DNA of 64,000 nt from Alphaproteobacteria bacterium (GTDB lineage: Bacteria; Pseudomonadota; Alphaproteobacteria; Puniceispirillales; Marisalimonadaceae), in NCBI GenBank assembly GCA_004213885.1, contig SGYL01000001.1, positions 248,001-312,000 on the forward strand. Direction: 5' to 3'. Shown here piece after piece: positions 56,503-64,000 of this stretch. The stretch's first letter is position 1. Every line of letters begins with the position of its first letter. The position numbers and the translations under genes were made by a program. The notes below the pieces were generated by a model. That model had not been told where the DNA came from. It was given only the letters and a program-made list of their open reading frames with translations, and did not search any database.

Positions 56503-57999
56503 ATGATTGAAAACTGGCCAATATTAAGTATTTTAATTTTTCTACCAATATTTGGTGCTTTATTGATACTTTTAATACCTAGCAAAATAGATCAAGAAGG
56601 TAAAATTTTAAAAAATTCAATTACTAATATTAAATTGGTATCATTATGGACAAGTATAATGACTTTCCTCATGACATTACTTTTGTCTTTAAAGTTTAAT
56701 TATACTGAAAAACAATATCAATTTTTAGAGTTTTATGAGTGGGTTCCATCATTAGGTATTGTCTATAGAGTAGGGTTAGACGGATTATCGCTTCCATTTA
56801 TACTGCTTACAGCTTTTTTAGTGCCTATATGTATTTTATGTAGTTGGAATACTATTCAGCATAAGATTAAGGAATTTATGATATCTTTTTTAATTTTAGA
56901 AGCTTTTATAATAGGTATGTTTTCTGCTTTGGATATTGTTGTTTTTTATATTTTTTTTGAAGCTGTTTTAATTCCAATGTTTTTAATTATTGGGATATGG
57001 GGAGGTGTTGAGAGAATTTATGCTTCATTTAAGTTCTTTTTATATACTTTACTAGGGTCTGTTTTAATGTTGATAGCTATTATATATATAATAGATACAA
57101 CTGGAACTTCTGATTTGATACAAGTTTTAGATTATGATTTTTCAAAAACAGAACAATTATTATTATTCCTAGGGTTTTTCTTTTCTTTTGCCGTAAAAGT
57201 TCCAATGTGGCCATTTCATACTTGGCTTCCAGATGCTCACGTACAGGCACCAACAGCAGGTTCAATAATTCTTGCTGGAATACTTCTTAAAATGGGAGGA
57301 TATGGTTTTTTAAGGTTTTCATTACCTTTGTTTCCTGACGCAAGTTTGTTTTATCAACCATACATATTTTTTCTTTCTTGCGTTGCAATTGTATATACTT
57401 CTTTTGTTGCATTTGCACAACAGGATATTAAAAAGTTAATTGCATACTCTTCAGTTGCTCATATGGGGTTTGTTACAATAGGTATATTTTGTTTTAATAC
57501 ACAAGGTCTAGATGGAGCTGTTTTTCAAATGGTGTCACATGGTATTATCTCTGGAGCATTATTTTTAGCAATAGGTGTTATTTATGAAAGGACTCATACT
57601 AGAGATATTAATAAGTTAGGTGATTTTGCTACAACCATGCCAAAGTATTCTGTTTTTCTAATGTTTTTTACATTGGGTTCCGTTGGTTTGCCTGGAACTA
57701 GTGGTTTTATAGGTGAAGTTTTGGTTTTAATAGGTTCTTGGAAAGTTAACCCTTTGGTTGCAATTATCTCAGGGTTGAGCTTAATACTTGGTGCTATTTA
57801 TATGTTAAGGTTTTATAGAAAAATATCTTTTGGTATATCTGAAAACCAAGACAAGTATGAAATTCATGATGTAAATATAAGAGAATTCATGATTTTGATA
57901 CCTTTAGTAATGTTTATTATATTATTTGGTATTTTCCCAAATATAGTTTTAAATTTTTTAAAAGTTCCTCACTTTTTAGTTTTAGAAACTTTTAAGTAA
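56503..57999 (+). CDS. nuoM: NADH-quinone oxidoreductase subunit M
   Basis: NuoM is the central antiporter-like pump. The 498 residues have about 14 membrane segments with the conserved glutamate in FYIFFEAVLIPMFLIIG and the PFHTWLPDAHVQAPTAGS motif, followed by the lysine in FAQQDIKKLIAYSSVAHMG. It starts one base after nuoL and ends ten bases before nuoN. Confidence 0.97.
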   Translation: MIENWPILSILIFLPIFGALLILLIPSKIDQEGKILKNSITNIKLVSLWTSIMTFLMTLLLSLKFNYTEKQYQFLEFYEWVPSLGIVYRVGLDGLSLPFILLTAFLVPICILCSWNTIQHKIKEFMISFLILEAFIIGMFSALDIVVFYIFFEAVLIPMFLIIGIWGGVERIYASFKFFLYTLLGSVLMLIAIIYIIDTTGTSDLIQVLDYDFSKTEQLLLFLGFFFSFAVKVPMWPFHTWLPDAHVQAPTAGSIILAGILLKMGGYGFLRFSLPLFPDASLFYQPYIFFLSCVAIVYTSFVAFAQQDIKKLIAYSSVAHMGFVTIGIFCFNTQGLDGAVFQMVSHGIISGALFLAIGVIYERTHTRDINKLGDFATTMPKYSVFLMFFTLGSVGLPGTSGFIGEVLVLIGSWKVNPLVAIISGLSLILGAIYMLRFYRKISFGISENQDKYEIHDVNIREFMILIPLVMFIILFGIFPNIVLNFLKVPHFLVLETFK

Positions 58000-58009
58000 G
58001 AGGAATTTG

Positions 58010-59467
58010 ATGTTTACACAAAACATAATTAATAACTATTTACAAATTCCTGGCATAGATGGAATGCTTTTAGCTATGCCTGAAATCTTTATTTTTTGTT
58101 CTACTTTGATATTAATGATATTAGACATTTTCTTTTTTAAAGAAAAAAGCTTTAAAAATACAAATAAGTTTGGAATTTTTATAATTATAATTGCATTTTT
58201 TCTAGCTTTATTACTCCCTTCAACTGGTATTGCTTTTAATGGATTATATTTTGTTAGTGAACTTTCTACATTTTTTAAATTAATAATTTTACTTTCAATA
58301 TTTTTTGTTTTTTTATTATCTCATAATAAAGCTGACATTGAAGGGATAAAATTTTCAGAATTTAATTTCCTTTTATTACTATCAACTTGTGGCATGTTAA
58401 TTTTAGTGTCTTCGAATAGCTTTTTAACATTTTTTTTAGCATTAGAGTTACAAGCATTACCAATTTATGTAATGTGTGCGCTTAAAAAAAATGATATTAA
58501 ATCTGCTGAAGCTTCTCTTAAATATTTTTTATTAGGTGCTTTATCGAGTGGATTTATTCTGTTTGGAATTTCATTAATTTATGGATTTGTTGGAAGTATA
58601 TCATTTGAACAGGTTTCAAATATAAGTTTAAAAGAAAATATGGGAATAAATTTTGGATTAATTTTAATTTTAGCTGGAGTGGCTTTCAAAATTTCATCAG
58701 CACCATTTCATATGTGGGCACCAGATGTCTATGAGGGGACTCCTTCTCCAATTACTTTTTTTATTGCTACAGCTCCAAAAATTTCAATTCTTGGTATTTT
58801 AATTTACTTAATTTATAGAGTCTTTTCTGGTATCCATGACAATCTTTCTGATTTGATTATTGTTTTATCTTTATCATCAATGTTAGTTGGATCTATTGGA
58901 GCGATTGTTCAAAAAAATTTAAAAAGGCTAATTGCATATTCAAGTATTGCCCATATGGGTTTTATTTTAGTTGGTATGGTTGCATTTTCTGAAAAGGGTC
59001 TACATGCAATAATGTATTACTTAATTATTTACTTATTTCTTTTGACTGGTGTTTTTGCAATTATTTTAAGTCTTCAAAAAGATGATAAACCCATAGAATT
59101 AATTTCAGACTTAAAAGGTCTTTATAATGACCATCCATTTATATCAATTTGTCTATTAATTTTCATGTTTTCTTTAGCAGGAATTCCACCACTATCAGGT
59201 TTTTTTGGAAAATGGCTAGTTTTCTTTTCAGCCATAGATAGCGGATTTTATATATTGGCTATTTTAGGTGTTTTATTTTCAGTTATTTCAGCATTTTATT
59301 ACTTAAAAATTATAAGAGTAATGTTTTTTGAAAATTCTGATACACCACTTATTATAGATGGGAATAGAGAAATCCGTTTTTTAATAAATTTGTCATTATT
59401 TGTAAGTGTTTTGTTTTTTGCTTTATTTCCTATATTTGATTACATGATATTAAATACTAAAATTTAA
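58010..59467 (+). CDS. nuoN: NADH-quinone oxidoreductase subunit N
   Basis: NuoN is the third antiporter-like pump and the last of the 14 subunits. The 485 residues have about 14 membrane segments with FFLALELQALPIYVMCA, FHMWAPDVYEGTPSPIT and KNLKRLIAYSSIAHMGF. The ATG at 58010 is preferred over the adjacent TTG at 58007; AAGAGGA lies a few bases upstream. birA follows after four bases. Confidence 0.96.
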   Translation: MFTQNIINNYLQIPGIDGMLLAMPEIFIFCSTLILMILDIFFFKEKSFKNTNKFGIFIIIIAFFLALLLPSTGIAFNGLYFVSELSTFFKLIILLSIFFVFLLSHNKADIEGIKFSEFNFLLLLSTCGMLILVSSNSFLTFFLALELQALPIYVMCALKKNDIKSAEASLKYFLLGALSSGFILFGISLIYGFVGSISFEQVSNISLKENMGINFGLILILAGVAFKISSAPFHMWAPDVYEGTPSPITFFIATAPKISILGILIYLIYRVFSGIHDNLSDLIIVLSLSSMLVGSIGAIVQKNLKRLIAYSSIAHMGFILVGMVAFSEKGLHAIMYYLIIYLFLLTGVFAIILSLQKDDKPIELISDLKGLYNDHPFISICLLIFMFSLAGIPPLSGFFGKWLVFFSAIDSGFYILAILGVLFSVISAFYYLKIIRVMFFENSDTPLIIDGNREIRFLINLSLFVSVLFFALFPIFDYMILNTKI

Positions 59468-59471
59468 GATC

Positions 59472-60215
59472 ATGATAAACATTAACCTTCAGATAATTGA
59501 GGAATGTAAAAGTACAAATGAGTCGTTAATTAAATTAGCAAAGGAAGGTTATCCCGAGGGATATTCTCTATTAAGTATTAACCAAACTTGTGGTAGGGGA
59601 ACTAGAAAAAAAAAATGGATCTCTATTTCTGGCAATCTTTTTTTATCAACTTTAATTAGACCTAATGTAGAAATTACGAAATTGAGTCAGATTTCTATTA
59701 TTTTTGGTTTAAGTTTATTTCAATTCATTAACTCATTAGGTTTAAATAAAAAACAAATTAAAATAAAATGGCCTAATGATATTTTAATTGAATCAAAAAA
59801 AGTCTCTGGGGTTCTTGTGGAGAGATTTGAAAATTTTTGTGTAATTGGGGTGGGATTAAATATAAACTCACATCCAAGTGAAGATAACACTGGCATAAAA
59901 AGCACTTGCCTTAGTAATTATATAAATACAAGTGATTTTAAACTATCAATGTTATCTTCAAAATTATTAGAATTTTTTTATAAAAATTATAATATTTGGT
60001 TGTCAAATTTTCTTAATCCCTTTTTAAACCAAATAAATTCAAACTTAGCTTTTTTAAATAATGAAGTAAATTTTAATTATGGTAAAATTATTAAATCTGG
60101 TAAAATAATCGGTATCAATTCTGATGGAAATTTAAAAATATTGTTAAATAATAATAATCATTTATATCTTACATCTAGTGAAGCTATCCTTAACACAGGT
60201 GTTATATGTTCTTAG
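59472..60215 (+). CDS. birA: Biotin--[acetyl-CoA-carboxylase] ligase (no DNA-binding domain)
   Basis: BirA activates biotin and attaches it to carboxyl carrier protein. The 247 residues contain STNESL, the adenylate-binding QTCGRGTRKKKW and GNLFLSTL, IKWPNDILI with its catalytic lysine nearby (KKVSGVLVE), and a C-terminal SH3-like part. The helix-turn-helix found in E. coli BirA is absent, so it cannot repress biotin genes. The gene directly follows nuoN, as in many alphaproteobacteria, and overlaps coaX by ten bases. Confidence 0.92.
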   Translation: MININLQIIEECKSTNESLIKLAKEGYPEGYSLLSINQTCGRGTRKKKWISISGNLFLSTLIRPNVEITKLSQISIIFGLSLFQFINSLGLNKKQIKIKWPNDILIESKKVSGVLVERFENFCVIGVGLNINSHPSEDNTGIKSTCLSNYINTSDFKLSMLSSKLLEFFYKNYNIWLSNFLNPFLNQINSNLAFLNNEVNFNYGKIIKSGKIIGINSDGNLKILLNNNNHLYLTSSEAILNTGVICS

Positions 60216-60997
60216 TTATTGATATTGGTAATACAAATACAGTTTTTGCTATTTATGAACAGTTGAAATCAGGATTTCAACTGCTTAAAACTTTTAGAAT
60301 ATATTCTGATCTAAGAAGAACCCCTGACGAATACTCTTTAATAATCAATCAAAGTTTTAAATTTAATAATTATAATTTAAAAAACATAGATGGTGTTGCA
60401 ATTGCTTCAGTTGTTCCTGAGATATTAAATAATATAGAAATTTATTTTCGAAATAATTTAAAACTACCTATATTTAAAGTAGAAGCACATAAATTAAATA
60501 TTGAAATTAATATACAAAACCCAAATGAAGCTGGACAAGATAGACTTATTAATGCATTTGCTGTTAAGAAAATGAAATTTGATCCAGCAATTATTATTGA
60601 TTTTGGAACTGCAACGACTTTTGATGTTATTGGAAATGGAGGAGCATACTTAGGAGGTATTATTTCACCAGGAGTTAATTTATCAATCGAATCTCTTTAC
60701 AAATCAACATCTAGGTTGCCTAAAATTTCTCTTAAATCACTTGATAATGAAAAAAATACTTTATTAGGAAAAAGTACTATATCAGCTATTGAGTCTGGTG
60801 TTTTTTGGGGGTATGTATGTATGATTGAGGGTTTAATTAACAAACTAAAAAAATATCATTCACCCTCTAAAGTGATTGCAACAGGTGGTTTAAGTCAAGT
60901 TTTTAAAAATAATATTAAATCTATTGACCTAATTGAACAAAATTTAACAATAAATGGTCTAGCATATTTTTATTTGTCACAAGAGAAAGATATATGA
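60206..60997 (+). CDS. coaX: Type III pantothenate kinase
   Basis: CoaX phosphorylates pantothenate in the first step of coenzyme A synthesis and is not feedback-inhibited by CoA. The 263 residues show the phosphate-binding DIGNTNTVFA at the N-terminus, IDFGTATTFDVIG in the second lobe, GGIISPGVNLS, and IATGG near the end. It overlaps birA by ten bases and rnj by four. Confidence 0.95.
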   Translation: MFLVIDIGNTNTVFAIYEQLKSGFQLLKTFRIYSDLRRTPDEYSLIINQSFKFNNYNLKNIDGVAIASVVPEILNNIEIYFRNNLKLPIFKVEAHKLNIEINIQNPNEAGQDRLINAFAVKKMKFDPAIIIDFGTATTFDVIGNGGAYLGGIISPGVNLSIESLYKSTSRLPKISLKSLDNEKNTLLGKSTISAIESGVFWGYVCMIEGLINKLKKYHSPSKVIATGGLSQVFKNNIKSIDLIEQNLTINGLAYFYLSQEKDI

Positions 60998-62655
60998 AAT
61001 TTAAAAAAGATCATTTAGGCTTTATTCCTGTAGGTGGTTCTGAACAAATTGGAATGAATGCAAACCTATACCAATTTAATGATCAATGGATTTTAGTTGA
61101 TCTTGGCATAGCTTTTCCTGATGAAACTCAAATTGGAGTTGATATACTTTTACCTGATTTTGATTTTATTAAAAAAATTAAAAATAAGATCTTAGGAATT
61201 TTTTTAACTCACGCTCATGAAGATCATTATGGAGCTATACAGTATTTTATCGATGAAATTAATTGTCCAATTTGGGGTTCAGAATTCACTATAGCAATGT
61301 TGAAAAAGAAATTGTTAGATAATGGCAGTAAAAACAAATTAACCCTAAAGCATTACCCTAGGAAATCTAGTATACGTTTAAATGAATTTGAAATAGATAC
61401 TATTCAAAATTCTCATTCTGTCCCTCAGTCAGTAAGTTTATTAATCAAAACAAAAAATAATATTATTTTACATACAGGTGATTGGAAATTTAAAGGAGCT
61501 AAGAACTTAAAAGAAAAGCCATTTATAAATGAATTAAAAGCTTTAAAAGATTTAAAAATTTCAACTATAGTTAGTGATTCTACTAATTCATTAATTGATG
61601 GCTATACCCCATCAGAAAATGATGCTTATAATGGTTTAAAAAAAATAATTTCAAAAAGTAAAGGTTTGACAATTATTACATGTTTTTCATCAAACATTAG
61701 TAGAATTAAATCTATCCTAGAAATTGCAAAAATTAATGAAAAAAAAGTATGTATTTTAGGGAGAGCTATTAAGAGGTCAATTGAAGCAGCTATCGATGTT
61801 GGACTTATTGAAAAAAACTATACTTTTTATGGTATTAACGAAATTGAAAAGTTTCCTAAGAAAAATTTATTAGTTATATGCTCTGGCTCGCAAGGAGAGC
61901 CTAATTCATCTCTAACAAGAATTGCATCTGGTAAGATTGAGAAAATAAAACTTGATAATCAAGATTCAATTATATTTTCAAGCAAAAAAATACCTGGAAA
62001 TGAAAGAAAAATTTCAAAAGTGGAACATATGTTTTTAGAAAAAAATGTAAATATTTTTAATGAAAACAATGATCAGTCAATTCACGTTTCAGGACATCCA
62101 TGTAAAGATGAAATTTTAGATATGTATACAATGGTCAAGCCAAAAACAGTTATACCTGTTCATGGAAATTTTGAGCAATTAAAAGCAAATGCTGAAATTG
62201 CTAAATCTTGTAAAGTCAAAAAAGTTTTAATTCCTAAAAATGGTGATATTTTTCAATTTGTTGATGATAACCCAACCTGTGTTGACAGAATTGAAATGGA
62301 TACAAAAGTTTTCGATGGAGAAAAAGTTGTTTCATTAAAAGATGAAAAATTTTCTATAAGAAAACAAGCTCTTTGGAATGGTGTTTTGATGGCTTCGATA
62401 GTCTTAGATAATAGGGGTAATTTAATTTCAGTTCCAATTTTAACAGAATTAGGAATATCAAAGACTGAAAAAATGAAAAATGCATTACTTGAAATAAGTT
62501 TAAAAATTGAAGATTACATTGAAGGATTAAATGAAACTGAAACTTTAGATGACGATAATTTAAAAGAAATTTTAAAGAAGATCATTTTAAAAGAAATTAG
62601 AATATTATTTTCAATTAGACCTTTAGTAAATATTCATATCAATAGAGTTCAATGA
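60994..62655 (+). CDS. rnj: Ribonuclease J
   Basis: RNase J is a 5' exo- and endoribonuclease for mRNA decay and rRNA maturation. The 553 residues contain the metallo-beta-lactamase zinc motif THAHEDHYGAIQYF, HTGDWKF, a beta-CASP domain with SGSQGEP and HVSGHPCKDE, and the GNFEQL-type C-terminal RNase J region. It lies in the conserved birA-coaX-rnj order and overlaps its neighbours by four bases on each side. Confidence 0.95.
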   Translation: MKFKKDHLGFIPVGGSEQIGMNANLYQFNDQWILVDLGIAFPDETQIGVDILLPDFDFIKKIKNKILGIFLTHAHEDHYGAIQYFIDEINCPIWGSEFTIAMLKKKLLDNGSKNKLTLKHYPRKSSIRLNEFEIDTIQNSHSVPQSVSLLIKTKNNIILHTGDWKFKGAKNLKEKPFINELKALKDLKISTIVSDSTNSLIDGYTPSENDAYNGLKKIISKSKGLTIITCFSSNISRIKSILEIAKINEKKVCILGRAIKRSIEAAIDVGLIEKNYTFYGINEIEKFPKKNLLVICSGSQGEPNSSLTRIASGKIEKIKLDNQDSIIFSSKKIPGNERKISKVEHMFLEKNVNIFNENNDQSIHVSGHPCKDEILDMYTMVKPKTVIPVHGNFEQLKANAEIAKSCKVKKVLIPKNGDIFQFVDDNPTCVDRIEMDTKVFDGEKVVSLKDEKFSIRKQALWNGVLMASIVLDNRGNLISVPILTELGISKTEKMKNALLEISLKIEDYIEGLNETETLDDDNLKEILKKIILKEIRILFSIRPLVNIHINRVQ

Positions 62656-62870
62656 GCATAGTTTCTTTTTTTGTAGTCGTTTTTATACTTTGGTTAATAT
62701 TCTTTTTTATTTTTTTGCCATTAGGTATAGAGATACCTGAAAAACACGAATTTGGTCATGCAAACTCATCACCAAAAAAAACTTATTTGTTTTTAAAAAT
62801 TGTTTTATCATTTCTAACCTCTTTGATAGCTTCTTTAATATTTTATTATTTCATTAAAATTTCATTTTAA
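62652..62870 (+). CDS. DUF1467 family small membrane protein
   Basis: The 72-residue protein has two hydrophobic segments (about 5-25 and 49-68) separated by a short loop with PLGIEIPEKHEFGHANSSP, which matches the DUF1467 family found only in alphaproteobacteria, usually just after rnj and before proS. Its function is unknown. It overlaps rnj by four bases, and a likely transcript end or rpiB start follows after 49 bases. Here proS does not follow; it lies near 7.4 kb. Confidence 0.85.
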   Translation: MSIVSFFVVVFILWLIFFFIFLPLGIEIPEKHEFGHANSSPKKTYLFLKIVLSFLTSLIASLIFYYFIKISF

Positions 62871-62919
62871 TAATGTTTAAGTTATTAAATTGTGCTAAAA
62901 AATTAGTAAATTTAGAACT

Positions 62920-63351
62920 ATGACAAAAAATATATTCATATCGTGTGACCATGGTGGCTTTTACTTAAAAGAACAAATATTTGAGTATCTTTTAAAAAAA
63001 TCATTTAAAATAATTGATCTTGGTACAAAAGATTCCTCTTCGGTAGATTATCCTGATTATTCAAATGTTTTAGTTGATAAAATAAAGAATAATATAGATA
63101 GTATGGGAATATTACTTTGTGGAACTGGTATTGGCATGTCAATAGCAGCAAATAGACATTCTCATATTAGAGCAGCTTTATGTACAGACGAAGATATGGC
63201 TAGACTAAGTAGACAACACAATAATGCTAATGTATTAGTTATAGGTGGGAGAACTACATCTTTAAACTCAGCTAAAAAAATTATAGATGTATTTGTTTCG
63301 ACAGAGTTTGAAAAAGGTAGGCATACCAAAAGATTAAAAAAAATAAGTTAA
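62920..63351 (+). CDS. rpiB: Ribose 5-phosphate isomerase B
   Basis: RpiB interconverts ribose 5-phosphate and ribulose 5-phosphate. The 143 residues have the N-terminal SCDHGGFYLKEQI, DYPDYSNVL, the anion-hole LLCGTGIGMSIAANRH with the catalytic cysteine, and VIGGRTT. It lies nine bases before glyA; this rpiB-glyA pair is common in alphaproteobacteria, often followed by nrdR and the riboflavin genes. Confidence 0.95.
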   Translation: MTKNIFISCDHGGFYLKEQIFEYLLKKSFKIIDLGTKDSSSVDYPDYSNVLVDKIKNNIDSMGILLCGTGIGMSIAANRHSHIRAALCTDEDMARLSRQHNNANVLVIGGRTTSLNSAKKIIDVFVSTEFEKGRHTKRLKKIS

Positions 63352-63360
63352 GAGAAAAAT

Positions 63361-64000
63361 ATGAATGAACAAAAAAAAATATTATTTTACGAAGAAGGAT
63401 TTTTTGAAAAAAGTATCCACGAATATGATCCTATTTTAAGTTCATATTTAGATGAAGAAAAAAAAAGGCAGCAGAATCAAATTGAAATGATAGCTTCTGA
63501 AAACTTTGTTTCAAGGTCTGTACTAGAAGCACAAGGTTCTGTATTAACAAATAAATACGCTGAGGGCTATCCAGGTAAAAGGTATTATGGAGGTTGTGAG
63601 TTTGTAGATAAAGTTGAAGACTTAGCAATTAAAAGAGCGCAAAAATTATTTAATGCAAAGTTTGTAAATGTCCAACCTCATTCTGGTGCCCAAGCTAATC
63701 AAGCCGTGTTTTTAGCTTTGCTCAATCCAAGAGATTCAATTTTAGGAATGAGTTTAGATGCAGGTGGACACTTAACTCATGGTGCAAAACCTAATTTGTC
63801 TGGAAAGTGGTTTAATTCAATACAATATGGATTAAATAAAGATGATTGTTTAATCAACTTTGATCAAATTGATCAATTATGTAAAGTTCATAAGCCAAAA
63901 TTAATTATTGCTGGTGGTTCAGCTTATTCAAGGTTTATTGATTTCAAGAAATTTAGAGAGATTGCAAACAAATATAATTCTTATCTTTTAGTTGATATGG
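63361..64000 (+). CDS. glyA: Serine hydroxymethyltransferase (3' end outside window)
   Basis: GlyA exchanges serine and glycine with tetrahydrofolate, the main one-carbon source. The visible 213 residues start at the ATG at 63361 and include [37 protein letters not shown], the pyridoxal-stacking histidine region [23 protein letters not shown] and [10 protein letters not shown]. The reading frame stays open to the window end; the pyridoxal lysine lies beyond it. No riboswitch-like sequence fits in the nine-base gap after rpiB. Confidence 0.96.
   Translation, partial: MNEQKKILFYEEGFFEKSIHEYDPILSSYLDEEKKRQQNQIEMIASENFVSRSVLEAQGSVLTNKYAEGYPGKRYYGGCEFVDKVEDLAIKRAQKLFNAKFVNVQPHSGAQANQAVFLALLNPRDSILGMSLDAGGHLTHGAKPNLSGKWFNSIQYGLNKDDCLINFDQIDQLCKVHKPKLIIAGGSAYSRFIDFKKFREIANKYNSYLLVDM

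Noticed and set aside
62871-62919. Riboswitch before rpiB-glyA
   Set aside because: The gap is only 49 bases and shows no glycine or SAM riboswitch core; the rpiB-glyA gap is nine bases.
1-64000. CRISPR array, insertion sequence, prophage, toxin-antitoxin or defence system
   Set aside because: No spaced direct repeats, transposase, integrase or phage gene was found; almost all coding sequence belongs to known housekeeping families, apart from an unrecognised gene end at 1-311.

Overview
The window looks like chromosome from a small, AT-rich (roughly 30% G+C by eye), gene-dense alphaproteobacterium, most likely a streamlined free-living marine lineage of the SAR11/HIMB59/AEGEAN-169 kind. The evidence is gene content and order. 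The run rpsB-tsf-pyrH-frr-uppS-cdsA-dxr-rseP-bamA-skp-lpxD-fabZ-lpxA-lpxI-lpxB, facing gltA-gltX-lexA-moeA-moaC-trpC-trpD, is a classic alphaproteobacterial layout, as is nuoA-N followed by birA-coaX-rnj-DUF1467. Other alphaproteobacterial marks are LpxI instead of LpxH, a short ProS without the editing insert, a Bpt-type leucyltransferase and a near-match to the GTTC-N7-GTTC LexA operator. The exact lineage cannot be fixed from this sequence alone.

Layout. 1-7.3 kb: the end of an unrecognised gene, a cytoplasmic gamma-glutamyltransferase-family enzyme, then on the minus strand bpt, a fused 5-oxoprolinase and hemB. 7.4-14.1 kb: proS, lolC/E, lolD and dnaE. 14.1-28.3 kb: one long plus-strand block for translation factors, undecaprenyl and phospholipid precursors, isoprenoids, outer-membrane assembly and lipid A. 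28.3-35.1 kb: the convergent minus-strand block from trpD to gltA. 35.2-39.4 kb: rplM-rpsI, hom, recJ and tRNA-Glu(UUC). 39.4-45.4 kb: a looser accessory stretch with a glutathione S-transferase, a hydratase, an ABC-F ATPase, a cold-shock protein, an aminotransferase and a DMT-family permease. 45.5-62.9 kb: complex I genes nuoA to nuoN without interruption, then birA, coaX, rnj and a DUF1467 gene. 62.9-64 kb: rpiB and the start of glyA, which runs off the window.

The genes work mainly in envelope biogenesis (lipid A, BamA, RseP, LolCD, UppS), respiration (complex I), translation and central metabolism. Genes are packed with overlaps of 1-14 bases and few gaps over 100 bases; the longest is 201 bases (40076-40276). 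I see no CRISPR array, insertion sequence, prophage, toxin-antitoxin pair or recognisable defence system, and no convincing previously undescribed multi-gene system. The most interesting signals are small: a possible pseudoknot leader before rpsB, a likely LexA operator over the lexA ribosome-binding site, a hairpin abutting the ribosome-binding site of the cold-shock gene, a 15-A run inside uppS, and breaks in otherwise conserved gene order.
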